Positions 19,991 through 32,797 of a DNA stretch of 64,000 nucleotides are shown in pieces (the stretch's first letter is position 1; each line of letters begins with the position of its first letter). This DNA comes from Rhodocollybia butyracea (taxonomy: Eukaryota > Basidiomycota > Agaricomycetes > Agaricales > Omphalotaceae), in contig JADNRY010000018.1 in NCBI GenBank assembly GCA_015501585.1, positions 248,001 through 312,000 of the forward strand. Direction: 5' to 3'. Below the pieces are notes generated by a model. That model did not search any database and had not been told where the DNA came from. It saw only the letters and a program-made list of their open reading frames with translations. A program made the position numbers and the translations under genes.

Positions 19991-21488
19991 CGGAGGTTAT
20001 TGCGCTACCCCTTGCGCTTCCCTCTCCACGCGTTTTTCGTGGGTTGTGTGTCGGTTGGGACTCAAAATTGTTATTACTCTGATGTTCACGATCCGTAACC
20101 TTTATAATTATACGTGGATGCATTTTTGCAGCCTGATGATGAAAGATAAATAGAAGGAGTCTCTCCACGAATGGCAGGCTATTTTTAAATTCTTTAATTT
20201 TACTATCCTTTTGTTGCTGGGCAACATGCTTAGCCAGCCCGACTTGTACCACTCGCTTCCGCGCCGATGTCACTGTCACCCATGAACTTCCTCGAAACCG
20301 TGGGGTCCCCGACAGCATATCTGGCACCATTTAAGTAAGTCCAATAATGTGTATGATTGCGCGATACGGATTCCAGCTCCAAGCTCCGGCCCTCACCAGG
20401 GACCTACTGACAGTAACTGTGCCAGGGTACTATTTGTATAGAGTTCTTAACACATGTGGGATGGTGCATTGTGACTTGCTTAGTACTATCCATCTCTATT
20501 GTCAAAGGTTGCACTCCCGCATCGTTCCAACCTCGCCCTCATTCAGATGTTCTCACTCCAGCTGGCTATTCATATACATTTTTAAGACTAAGCGTGGGCA
20601 CATCGATGCGTTTACCTTCGGCATTTGCCCACATCTGTCCATCGGATTGTGCCTTGAGCGAGCTGAGCTTGAAAACAGGAATTAGCCTGAGACTAACAAA
20701 GTACCATGCGTGTACATATATAAGTGCTATGAACATCTATCGGTCAGAACTAGGTCAGTAGTAGCGGGAGTAACTCCGAATATCTCGAATGTGCTTCGCA
20801 TAGCGAGATATACAGGTTTATCATAGGCCCTCCAAGTACACCGTAGCTTGAGTTCAAGTATGGCGCACTTAGGCTATGAAGTGCATATTCTCCGCAAGTT
20901 GGCAAGTCATCCTTCCGGCGCTCCGGATCTGAGCTCAAATCTCGCCTAAGTAGAGAACGAGTCAAATTGAATGCTGTGGGTCCAGTTGAGATTCTTCATC
21001 TCCATCTGGTCATTGTTTCTGTCCGGCCTTTCATTAAGGATCAAGAAAGACTAAACTTGAATCTTCTTCTCTCAAGGCCAATATATTTGTGATGGATGAT
21101 TGACTCAATGTTTAAGTACTGAAACATACAAAGCCTACGAATGAAGCCAGCCTGAGGCTTTGGCAGAAGTGGATGTCAATCTCCGACAACATAAGTAGTG
21201 GGTGCTAAATCATCTCAGAGCATGCTTCCTGCCGCTTTTTCACAATACCTTAGACGATCCAGTAGGTCAAAGACCGGAAGAAATTCGGGGCCGCGGATAA
21301 CGTAGGGAAATACTGCGTGCCAAAGACTTTTGAGCTACAGAAATAAAACACTCCAAAAAGAGTAGTGCGTTCCAAGAAAATGGAATTTTGAACATTTCAG
21401 GTTATAATTACCACCACCAAGGATAGCTATTAACATTTCAGACTTCAGTTGAAGACTGGTTCAAAAGTCATAGTCTAACAATCCAATT
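19991..21488. other. Intergenic, about 1.5 kb
   Basis: Scattered frames of up to 125 codons on both strands show no domain, signal peptide or joinable exons. Nothing further is supported. Confidence 0.4.
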
Positions 21489-22650
21489 TCAGTGGGAGGC
21501 TGGAGAAATAGATATCAATAATCGTACTACCCAAGTTGCCGGACCAAACGTCCTCGTAAATGAATCCTGATCTCCTGTGATGAAAAGGACGTCTACGTGA
21601 AGCAATGAGTAACGTATAACGGATACCCCCCTCCATCAAAGTCTACAAACTCACTCTCGTAAATACCAAGAAAAGTTGCAACCTTGGAGCCATCGCCATT
21701 TACCCAAACCGGTACAACATCGAGCGTGGGTCGAAGCGTGAACTTTGAATGAAAAAAAGTAAATCAGCGTTGAGCAGACTACTGTGGTAGTAATAAGCCA
21801 TCATACAATGACACTCTCAATTGCTTCAGGATTTCCTGTAGCTCTGGTAAACGAGTTGTCGCCAGTGCGAGGTGGGGAGCCCATGACAGTCTCGCCACCC
21901 GCGCCTATATATACATAACTAGAGTTTAGGTTAGCTCGGAAAGAACTATACGAAAAACCTCAAAGTTATACGTGCTTCCATTGCCCCGGGTGCAATCCGC
22001 TAGCATCGTTCGCGAAACCTGCTATGCCTACCATATAAGGTAGATCACTTTCTTGGCCATTCTGTTCACATATAGCGAAGGGTCAGCTATGTATCTATTT
22101 TGTACGAATGACTCACTAGAGTGGCAATGCTAATTGGACCCATAGCCGTTATATCCACTTTGACTTTCAAGTTCTGACCAGATGTTGCGGGGCCATATTC
22201 ACCGAACGAGTTGAGAGCGTTAGATATATATCCCAGCGAGGTTCCATCCGAGGCAACAGAAATGTGCAACGACCCTTCAGTACTACATAGTTCTCATCTC
22301 TGATATCCCCGGGATACGCAAAAGGTTAGAGAACGTACAGCTGGCTAAGAAGTCCAGAAAGTTCAACACGAGGAGTGACTACAAACGAGTGATATCAGTC
22401 GAGGAGAGCAACACGGATACGTTGTACACGCACCTAAGTTTGGCAGAGCTGGGCGTACACGAGGTAGTTTCGGTGTAACTGTAAGGCCCTTCGCGAAACG
22501 CTTTGCGTTCGTAGGTCCTTGCTCTTGCAAGATTGAGTGAGACCTTGGTATTACACGCATATCTGCAGCGCTAGGATTGAAGGACAGGCTGCTGAGGGGC
22601 CAAGCAGAAGCCATAAGGAACGTAGTAGCGAGGAGACTGAACCACATCAT
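21489..22650 (-). CDS. Small secreted protein, paralog of gene A
   Basis: The ATG at 22650 opens a signal peptide (MMWFSLLATTFLMASAWPLS) followed by PTNAKRFAKGLTVTPKLP. Exons then join across short introns. One reads VELSGLLSQL; the next carries HISVASDGTSLGYISNALN and FGEYG; one carries GGETVMGSPPRTGDNSFTRA and NPEAIESVI; the next carries TLRPTLDVVPVWVNGDGSK. The last contains ITGDQDSFTRTFGPAT and stops at 21489. These blocks recur across agaricomycete secreted proteins of unknown function, as far as I recall. The most distant exon borders, between 21560 and 21700, are the least certain. The gene is diverged from its paralog at 14-15.4 kb. Confidence 0.65.
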
Positions 22651-22709
22651 GGAATCCACAGAAGAGGTGTAAAGGAAGTTGGGAGCAGAGCGTTTGGAAC
22701 TTTGGAACC

Positions 22710-24590
22710 TTTTCAAGGCTTTTGTAGTTTATACGAGGCTTGCGCCTGTTTGGAACGTTACATTTTTCCGCTGTCCAGGAGCCTGTCCCCATCAAGATTA
22801 CTTAAGTTCTCCGAGAATAGAAGTTAAGGCCTACCTAGTAAGTACTTGTCCAACTCTTCCAGATGCCTCTTTGGATCTAAGTATTAATTGGTACTGGCAA
22901 GTTGGATAGTGAGAAGTCAATCGAAAATGGACGAAGAGTGTTCTCAGGTGGGATGTTCATTACTCACCAACTTAAGCACCCTTGTTCGTAAATAAATAAG
23001 CCCTAGGGCGGATTTAGACAACCTAAGGCCGTGGTTTAGGGTAGAAATCAGCAACTCAGAAGCCAATCGTTCAATATAAATCATTACATACCCCTGGCAC
23101 CTCAGCAGGCCAGCAGGCGCAGAAGTTCAGAAGAAGTTCGCGGCGTAGTAGTAGCATACGATCTTGAATATTGAAAGCGCCCCGAATAAGTAAGCGCTAG
23201 TAGTTCTTTTCAACTTTCCTTTTGCGGGTTGCAATCAACCTGCAATGATGGTGCCAACCAAACAGTAAGTAACTGCATCCACGTTCTATAGGCAGAAAAG
23301 TCTGATATCTGATCGAGGAGCTCCAATCATCAATACTAATCGATAATCATACAGTACTAAATCCTTCGCAATTCCAAGGCCGGGGCAGGCTGGGGCCAGT
23401 CAAATCTGGGATTAGATGTTCGAACAGCTTCGAACAGCTCTGTAGCAGTCTGTAGCTTGGTATGCTCGGAAACCTGATTAAAACGTCTCAACCTAAAGTG
23501 ATCTATATCACCTTCTTTGTCCTTTAGAGGAACAAGGCATAAAAAAGTCGGAGTTCGCTTCCCGTAGCCCTATTATGTGCAGGGAAGGCGGACTAATCTG
23601 AAGAAAGAAATGCCTTTTTTTTGCTTGACGCGGCTACGTGACCGTCGGTCCTCCTTTTGTTCTTTTTTTTCATCAGGTACTATAGTATAGACAACCATAG
23701 TATGTATCTGGGTCTTCTTGACTTGAGTTTTTAGCTTTTTGCACCCGACATCACAGATCTGCGTTGAACTCACCGAACTTCTGGCCTGTGCCGAAATGGC
23801 CGAAAAAGTATGAGGCCTCTATACTATAATATTATTGAATTCTCAAAAGACGATGGATGGGGAAAGGTTTCAAACTCAGCAAGGAAAATACAACAAACAC
23901 AAACTTGGTCGTCGTTTGGGTGTTCCTGAGGATAATCGATAACCCCCTGGAGCACCTAGTGCTCCAAGATACGGGTAGTATTGTGTCTCAAAAACAAGAC
24001 ACTCAGCGAGCTTTAAGCTTGCCGACAAGTTGTTCCAGTCAAGAGCGGGGGCCACTGCCTTTCCTTTGTCCAAGTCCCGCCGACGCATCCGTAATGCATG
24101 TCGAGGGCGAATAGAACAATTAAAATAGATTTTTTTGTTCGATGGAGCCGCCACCCGTTCATCGTTACACGAGGTCCTTCATCACTCACAACTGTGGGTG
24201 ACCGTCAACGTGTAGGAATGGTTAAAAGTTATGTTGTCGGTATGCACCGTCATAAACCTTCATCTCCTCGGAGAGTACATCCGGAACTGAATTTACAACC
24301 TGAGAGTCGCTTTGCTTGCTGAGCAGCCCAAGGCCAGGATAGGGCAGGATATGGTTGACCCAAAAATTCGTCGACTCGCCAATCTGCGACTTTCGATAAT
24401 GATATGTTCGAAAATAAAGCCTGAATAAAGCCTAATTGAAGACAAAAATTGCACCCACAAGCATACACAAATGCTCAGCCTGAGATCATCAAGTTCAGGA
24501 ATACAAAAGAAGGCCCGCTATAAGAACCCTTCTATATTCTCTTTCTTAAACCATCGTGTTGATACCAATCTTCACTCACCTAGTCTCTTA
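22710..24590. other. Intergenic, about 1.9 kb
   Basis: No frame with a recognised domain. Short direct repeats GTTCGAACAGCTTCGAACAG (23418-23438) and TAGTCATATTGTAG-like words are present. Confidence 0.4.
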
Positions 24591-24597
24591 TCCCCAA

Positions 24598-25938
24598 ATG
24601 CAAAGCTTGTCAGATCTTGACCTGAGCTGCGAATATCGCGAAAGTGACTATAGTATGCCTGGAGCTATCTTATGGTGCGAGTTTAACTCCCTAGCTGGTA
24701 CCCTTACCTTGGCCTTCCTGAATATGGGCCCATCTTCATAGGGACACTTGTGGCCCCGTCGACTGGGATCTCTTGAAAACTGACGAGTCTTCATCGCTAT
24801 TGTTTACTCAGACTCCGTGGCATTACACATCAACAATCAATTTTGGGTAAATTTCTCCAGGATTTTCAAAAACTTATCCTTCAAAGCTCATCATATGTTG
24901 ACCTTAGGGTAGCTGAAAGCAGCCTGGGCAGATCTCAAAACTATCTGGCCTAACAATGTCTCTATATTTCACCCTGATACGGTCCGTAAAAACTAACGTT
25001 CTAGTCACAACCTAGCGCTCATATCACTATTGTAATACAGCTTGACTTTGACTGGGACTCTTCGCCCACGATCTTCCCTCGGGACCTCCTACAAAGCTTC
25101 AACCTTGACGACTCACCTGCGTCGGATACCCTTCTCTCCCACGATTCGACATCGACCGTGACATCGTTGTTTTACGAATCAATGAACGAAATAGGGTCAG
25201 AGGGTGGCAGTAGCGCGCTTCAACCCCAGCGTTGACCATGTCTCTTCCGAGCTCTCGGTCCTCCTCTTGTTCACCTTCTACGGATTTATCTTTCGATCTT
25301 CCCTTGGAGACCCTCGACGCCACTAAGGTTCCTACGGGCACAAGAGTGCTAGAATTGGCGACCAGCTTTCAATTTGGCTCTTCGATGGGCTTCGATTTTG
25401 ATTCATCATTCTTGCGCGCTTCGAGCAGCCCTTTGATATTGGCACCATCACCAGAAACTCATACTGTGCCATTGAACTCGGAGGATCAACATGCCTGTCC
25501 AGACAAAACCTGTGGTCCCTCTCAGTCTCCTGCCCCTTCGTGTCACAGGTCCCCAAAGGTTAAAAAACAAGGGACGAAAGCCCGATGCCAGTCTTCCGAT
25601 GAGGACTACGAAGATGCAGATGACAGCGAGGAAGATGATTATGATCCCCATGGATGTAACTCCGCCACTGGGAGAAAAAGAAATCTCCCTACGCCTCCCA
25701 GACTTTAGAAGAACGGTCATGCACTCAGTGCAAGATAGTCTTTACGCGCTCCGCCGATCTTATGCGCCATACGTGGTCTGCTCATTCCACGATGAGTGAA
25801 GGAATGCGACAGGAATCCACTTGCGTGCTCTGCTTGAAGATTTTAGCTCGACCTGATGCCATGAAGCGTCACATGGAGACTCGGACAAAGAAATGTAGCT
25901 CCAAGGCCAAGCAGCGTCTGGATTGTGGGGGATCTTGA
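24598..25938 (+). CDS. C2H2 zinc-finger protein, probable transcription factor
   Basis: ATG 24598 starts MQSLSDLDLSCEYRESDY. An intron (GTGCGAG to TTCATAG, about 24673-24741) joins it to DTCGPVDWDLLKTDESS. A later exon at about 25040 reads LDFDWDSSPTIFPRDLLQ and is Ser/Asp-rich. From 25238 comes another S/T/P-rich acidic stretch (SSDEDYEDADDSEEDD). The C-terminus has two fingers: CTQCKIVFTRSADLMRH with a following WSAH (C-x2-C-x12-H-x4-H), and CVLCLKILARPDAMKRH ending in a Cys, so C2HC-like. Two frame changes, at about 25232 and at 25670-25680 (GGGAGAAAAAG), must be bridged; the second is next to homopolymers. It could be an assembly error or a decaying gene. DNA targets are unknown. Confidence 0.55.
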
Positions 25939-27196
25939 TCCTGAGGTTTTCAAACTGTGGTATCCGCTATGAATGTACTGCTTGATTGTCGGTATGGGTT
26001 TGCCTATTTGTAGCTATAGTATCATTTGACCACCACTGCTGACATCCTGTATTATCTTATTAGCCTTAATACTGTACTTTTCTTCACTTATTTGAGCTCA
26101 AGAAACCATTCAATTACTATTATACCCTATCATTATTTACTTTCGTGTATATGCTTCGCTTTGCTTTATAAATGCTTTTGTATCTGGACCGTCATCATTG
26201 CTTATTCATGTCTTGAGTTGTGCTATAGGCATAAATCTCAAGCATTCAGAGCAGAGATGCTGAGAGCAGCAAATGGTACAGAGGTCAAAGCTAGGTATAT
26301 CGTTACTATATCGAGCATATTTTTTGATCGGCTTCTTCAACAGAATCGTTCTTCTCTGCGACATTGGCACTTGGATGTTCCTGTCTACTAGTTACAAGGG
26401 TTACCTGCCACCTTGGAAGGCGGACGAATCCACGTGTATTAGAATGTTTTTTCTTCGTTTTGGTCTAAGTAACAGGAATGTTCAAGCAGACTAGAAATCC
26501 CATATTAAGAATGGATTGCACAACAAGTATACATGTATACATACAGTAGCGCAAACCTAAAAACGAATAAATAAGCAGACGTTCCAAGACTATACCGTTC
26601 TCGAGGGGAGACGACAAAAATAACAGCTCTGGAGACTGATGTTATGTAAATACGTAGATATCTATAGGCTACATTGGGAGGGGAATTGACTGCAAAAGCG
26701 CCAGAGAGCTAATGGTTACATTTGAATTTCGTCTTGAAAATTCGTCTCGGATTTGGACTATAAGATGGATCAGGCACGGACCAAGAAAAATATAGAAAAC
26801 CCTCTCGTCAAGATAAAGGAAAAAGAAGAGGGTGGTCAAGGGAGAATTGAAATAAATAAATTACACAAGCAAAAAAAGAAAAAAGAAAAAGTCAGATGGG
26901 TGGACGAACGAACAAAGCAGTCAAGTGCACTCTACTTGGAAAGAAAGAGCATATATACTATAACACAAAGCAGGTCCGGTAGCGGATGAGAAAGCGTAGC
27001 GAGACACATACATAACGTCGGAAAGCACGACTAGCAGATGAAAGGATGTACTGGACCTTTACAGTGCCACGCTCATAGATGACCAGTTGGATTCCTCCAT
27101 CTTCATCGAGTTATTAGAGGCCAACCGCCCGTCTCCATTTTGACACCTTCACCACCTTTCATCGCGGTGATGGGTATCGGAAGTGATTTGGCGGGT
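25939..27196. other. Convergent 3' flanks, about 1.25 kb
   Basis: The space between the two convergent zinc-finger genes is AT-rich with an A-rich stretch at 26770-26900. A palindromic GTATACATGTATAC lies at 26527. No gene was recognised. Confidence 0.45.
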
Positions 27197-29838
27197 TCAC
27201 TGTCTTGTAAATTGTTTCGCATTGCCGCTGTTAGCGCGCGCACGGCCGCTGGATCGAGTGCGACCAGAATCGTTCTTCGAACTGGGCTTGGGAGACGTAA
27301 CACCAGGGGGAAGCGTTTCCGTTTTGCTCCAGTGTGCGTTGACATTCGGCGCCACCTTCAGAACGTACTGAGATATCGTGAGTAAAATGAAAGAATTAGC
27401 GGGTATGACTCACGATGTCTGTTTCAGCGCATCCATTCGTGCAAAGGGTTTCTGGCAGCCTTCGCATGTAAATGGGCGATAATTCGTGTGCAACTGCTCG
27501 TGACGTTTGCAGTCGTGCTGACGAGCGAAACCTTTATTGCATCCAGGCCAGTGGCAGAGGAAAGGCTTTTCTTCATTATGAGAGCGTATGTGGCCTAAAT
27601 ATAGTTTAGTAAATAAAATAGCACCCGATGTTGACGCAACACACCTTTCAAATTAAAGCTTCTCGTAAATGTACTCCCACAACCGGGTACAGGACAGACG
27701 AAAGTAGCCTCTTGTTTTCGACGATTATGACTCGCTTTGGCAGTTCTGCCTGTCGTGACATTGGGCTTAGAAACAACTAGTGGAACATTAGTACCACCGA
27801 CGGTGACTACGGATGGCATTTTACCCATGTTTCCCGGAGAACCCAAGGGCGGAAGAGTAGGTAAACCCATCGTAGGCATGTTCGGGGTACCACGGCGGGA
27901 GCCATATGCACCACCCGGATTTGAGCCGTTTAACAAGCCAAAGTCCAGATTATCGTTTGGTGGAAGCTCATTGTACCTCCCTCTTGGGGATACGTTGGGT
28001 GAAGGGTAGGGAGAAGCCCGAAGGGAGCCCGCCATACTTCCTGCGTTTGACCCGCCATTCGAGCCAGGTCCAAGGTTGAGGCCCAATCCAGATTCAAAAG
28101 AGGGACCCGGAACACCCCAGGACGCTGAACCGACACCGCGTTCGCTACGGGAGCCGGAAGAGGAGCGTCTGATATGACCCAAGGGTGAGCCTTGTCTGTG
28201 GCCAGGGGAGCCCATAGTTGCTGAAAGACCCATGCCTGCACCGAGGTTGGGCATTTGTGAACCTAAACCGAGCGATCCCATATCGTAATTATTTTGCAGA
28301 TTGGGAGCGGTGCCAGAAGAATATGAATACGAATGACCATGCCCTCGCGGGGACAAAAATTGTGGCGTATGGGAGCGCTGTTGCTCCTGCTGGTGCTGGA
28401 TAAAGTCACTATGAGCGCTAGGTGGAAAGAAACCGTTCCCGCTATTTGACTGTTGCCTAGTGCCCGAATCGGCAATATTGACGTCAGGCACACCACCAAA
28501 CCTAAGGTCTTCGGATCTAGACCCTCGATTGTGTCCGGAGCCACGATTGTAAGAGTCGGATTTCGAACGTCTGAGGGAGGAGGCCTCGACAGAAAGAAAA
28601 GACGGTGGAGTATGAGGGCCCCCAAAGGAAAAGCTCGAGTTTTAGACGGCCAGAATTAGAATTGGAGGAATTGGAGGGCGCAACATCAGTCATACTGACG
28701 GTTCCGTCGTCAATGGCTGAATCATCAAATGAAGTTAGACCATTATTATCCCAAGAGGGCTGCTCAAGTGATCCGTCGGACTTGGACCTCGTTCGAGGGA
28801 GACTACCGCCCGGAAAAAGAAACGCATTGCTGTTGGTGAGACGAGAAGACCCAGGCTGAGGCTGAGAGTTCCGATATTGTCCTGATGATGTATCCATCCT
28901 AGTGTCAGGATCGGGCGAAGGAGAATGTCGTGAATGTCCAAGGTTGGGCGTTATCATAAGGTGCCAAGTTATTATCTAGAGTGCGAAATAAGTAATATGA
29001 ATGAATCTGGAACTGAGAACAAGGACAGACCGTGTCTAAATAGTTCACCTCCTTCGTTAGTCACCGCGCCACCCCCGCTGACTGGAGTGGCGGGAACGAT
29101 GCGAAGAGCTGGCCCTGCACCGCCATCGCCATCATCTGGAGCGTTTATCGTCGGAACTTCATCGTCAGGCATCATGAGCCTTGGAGGACTCTGAGGCTTT
29201 CCTGTGCCCCTCTGAGGCGACAGAGAACGTGACTGTACATCGGAAGGAAATTGTGCCTGTCGTGGCGAGTGATCTGGCAGAGGCTCTGTGCCCCAAGCTG
29301 GCGAATGAAAAGACATGCCTTCAAAGGACTGAGCTACGGCCATATGAGGCGAGCGCTGAGGTTGCATCACTGTTTGTTGATGATTGGACGAAACCGACGA
29401 GGCTCTAGAGCGAATTCCTTCGTTGCCACTGCCGTTGGATGAACCAGGCGACGAGTAATCGCCATAGCCGGGCTGATAAGAAGACAGGTAATCGTTGTCG
29501 TTGAACATTAGTAGTGAGGTATTGCCTGTAGGATTATCGTATTCCGAGGGATCGTAGCCAGGCGCAGAAGAACTGTTAGTTGTTGCGCTGAAAAGCCCAA
29601 AGCCTGCTGAAGATGGATGATCAAATTCGTCGTCGAAACTGAGCTCGCTGTGGACGCTGAACGGTGAGTTGTTGTAGGAAGAAATATCGAGCTCGGCGCC
29701 GGGGAAAGACGGACTATGCGGATCGTTATTGTTGTTAAAGTCGTTGTCGGCGATGACCTCGAAAGTTACGGGCGGGGAGGCGGGCGGATTAAAATCAGCA
29801 AGATCGTGAATGAAAGGAGAGCCGTCTTGAACGTCCAT
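27197..29838 (-). CDS. crz1: Crz1-like calcineurin-responsive C2H2 transcription factor
   Basis: Crz1 is dephosphorylated by calcineurin after Ca2+ influx, enters the nucleus and switches on stress and cell-wall genes. Exons are about 29838-29049, 28975-27645, 27594-27414 and 27367-27197. The N-terminal half is Ser/Pro/Asn-rich with ALRIVPATPVSGGG. Further on are SRSEDLRFGG, FFPPSAHSDFI, RRSSSGSRSERGVG and RASPYPSPNVSPRGRYNELP, which I know from basidiomycete Crz1 proteins. The C-terminus has three fingers: CPVPGCGSTFTRSFNLKG, CHWPGCNKGFARQHDCKRH and CEGCQKPFARMDAL. Four apparent single-base insertions break the frame: around 28942-28948, 28640-28643, 27422-27424 (inside finger 3) and 27306-27310. 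Each lies in a homopolymer and conserved protein continues on both sides. Confidence 0.85.
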
Positions 29839-32797
29839 TATAGAGGCACCGTTATTTTCTTTGAGGGCTGCGTAGTTAAGGCTGTGAAAAGGCTGTGTGG
29901 ACTTTATGTACCTTTGTCACAGAATCAACTTTCGGCTCGGCGGACTCCGATGAAACGGCTTGACCGCGGTTTACTAAATTCCCTTCTATGTACTTGTTCT
30001 TTTAAAAAAACTCTTGCGTTGGCCATTGCCCAGGCCGGCCTACAATCGACTAATTTCCCTCAATTCCATGTGTTGCTTTTCAAAAACAAAGCTAGCGACC
30101 ATTGATCCCATCGTTGGTTTTGATTCGCATCATCCCGACAATTCAGCCCTAGCACTTTCTTTGGAAATTCGGCCTCATGCAGCTTCTCCCAAACCTTTCG
30201 CTGTACTTGCTCCGTAGCATGGACAATCCACACCCCGCGAACTTTCCAAATAACAACAACGAATAATCATTGCGATGCACTCAGTGCACTGGCATCAAAG
30301 GGCATCAAACACGTCGAGATGATACATTTATCAACGATCTTCCAGATCAAGGGACTTTGAAGCGACGGGGACAACTGATCCAATCTCCTTCCGCTCCCCA
30401 AGTCGACAGCTCTCTCTTTCTCCGTTGGGCAGTCATTCCCTATCAAAAAACCTTCAACAATAACTCATGTACCCTTGGACTCCTGATCAACGGCGAGACT
30501 TGGGTGGTTTCATAGTCACACAGTACCCCTCAAAGATGCTTCAAAAGTAGCAATACAATCCTTTTGCAAGTCATACTTCATATACTTCAACGATCTTCCA
30601 AAATGTATGTATCATCAAACTTGTTCAGGAGTTGAGCGCTTGCACTTGAGCTCCTGGCGGCGCTTTTCGTCTCGGTCGTCAAATCACTTTCTGCTAACAT
30701 CGCAACCCCGGCGTCCCTCGGGTAACACGGTGTTGCTTTGCTACCGTTTCCTCCAGTCTGCTCAATCTCTGTTGAACTTTAGTCTTCATTTCGTTCTGCT
30801 AACTGTTTCGGCAAAAAGTGCATCTCAAACTTTGTTTTGCCCCGGAATCAGACAGATTCGTTCGGGTCTACTTCGCCGTTTTCATGCTCGAGTCCCTCGG
30901 ACGTTTACTCAATGTTGATTCTTGGAGTCATTGACAAGACATGCATCCTTCGTCTCGGGTTGCCACGTTGACCTTGCCTCTAGTCTTTGACCTGTCATTT
31001 CGGACATAACATTCATGTATGATTTACCAGTTCCTTTAAGCTCTCCACTTACCTCGAGTCCTATTCCGCAGGAAGTCGGTGATGCTACAATCATCATTCG
31101 AACTCATCGGATACCTGACTCTTGAGCGGCTTATTGAGTCCGAATCACGAGCTGGGAACTACTTTCATTAGAGTAAAAGTGGCCAAGAGAACCAGCGACT
31201 TCCTTTTTTCCATATACCCGTCCCGTGCCTCCCCCTTTCAACGGCGCTATGAAGGACGTAAGCCGGTCGGTGAGAAGGTACGGGGTTTTTTACCGCTATC
31301 CCAATTTCATTCACAAATACGCATAACGGACAAGGTTTTCTTCCGTATAACAACTCAAGTTTTGCAGATACCCAACATATTGTGCTACACCGAAGCTAGT
31401 ATATATCAGCGGCTCGGGAGTTTGAAACCACGTTTCCCAACTGATACCATAGGCCATCAATCTGGTGGCAAAGGTAATAACAATATATCTTCATACTCAG
31501 ATGTGTTAAACAAAACTCATCAGTCATTTAACCGATACCAAGTTTGGCGTTTTGACTTTGTTTCGAACTGGTGGCGTGTGGTGGTGGTGGTGGTGGTGGT
31601 GGTCTATCGATGATCATTCAACACTACTAGTAAGTACCTGCGTTGAATTAGCGCTACGTACCGCTCGAAGTTTCGCCCGTTTGTTCGAATACTTGCAAGC
31701 GGAAGGCAATCTACGTTGTTCCTATCCAGAGAGTCTTGTCGTAAGTAAAACATCGGGTTTCATGTCAGGTTCTCTTGGTAAACTCGGGAAGAGACAACAA
31801 ACCGTAGTCGTCGGCGCTACGGCTACCTATGTAAGTCGCCTTTTCCTCTCAACTTCGATCATTACTGAATCAAAGGTGTTCCGAACAAGGACTATAATTC
31901 TGCACATGGCACCATAACCGCTTCTGCGATAGTTGGAACTTTGTGTAATAAGCAAGAGAAACCTAGGATAAGTACACGATGTATTCGTAGCAATCCCCAT
32001 CAAGAACGCCTCAATTATCTTCGGGTTTCTTTCACTCCTCTCACTTAGAAAGACTCGTTAAAACATTGATGATCCACCTGTCTCTACACTCGTTCCTTCC
32101 GACCCTCCATCGGAGACAATAGTGAAAAAACCCTATCAGTGTATATCAGTGTCACTAACCATGGTAGGAGCTGTCAGTTTTTACACAAGGAAGGAACTCT
32201 TTCCAGCCAAAAACTACTGTTTCATGATCTATATACGTGTTCGCGCACTTATGTAGCTGTAGTCTAATGCTAAAATGCTGGCAGATATGTCTCAACCTTT
32301 CTGTATTAACTTGTTGCTTGATTGAAACTCTCCGCTCTCCTCGAGTCCATGTCCATGTGATTCAGGTTTCATTTTAAGAATTCGAAAAAAAACAGACTCT
32401 TGTTCTCTTTCGAGAACAGAGGTCGTTGACAATAAATGTTTTTAAACAGCAAGTTCATCTAAATTAGGCCGACTTAATTAACTAAACGCCCAATGTATAG
32501 GGTTATAATCATAGGATCGCCATGTCATGTTCATCCGAAATCACTTCTTCGGTGCATTGCTGCACTGATATTGCACTGCTGGCGAATGTGGGAGATCATC
32601 GACATTACTGAGTACAAAGAAATATGCACATGATGCATCGTCGATTTCATGGTGCACCGCCGTGTACTAAATATATGTATCGCACTACGTGCTGCATCTT
32701 TGTTCATTCAAGATGCACGTCAGATCTTCAGACTCATTCCATTGTTTAGTCAAGGCATACATAACCGCAGTAGTAAACCTAGTTTTTGTTCCGGTAA
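29839..32797. other. Long intergenic region upstream of crz1
   Basis: Nearly 3 kb with no recognised gene. Frames of up to 163 codons exist (for example 31122-31613, plus) but show no domain and end in a translated GTG microsatellite. The part next to 29838 is presumably the crz1 promoter. Confidence 0.45.
31579..31603 (+). repeat. (GTG)n microsatellite
   Basis: About eight GTG/GGT triplets in a row. Likely to vary in length. Confidence 0.9.

Noticed and set aside
28934..29408. Plus-strand frames opposite crz1
   Set aside because: Antisense shadows of the Ser/Pro-rich exons of the Crz1-like gene.
31122..31613. 163-codon plus-strand frame
   Set aside because: No domain or codon-like pattern; it runs into a translated GTG microsatellite.
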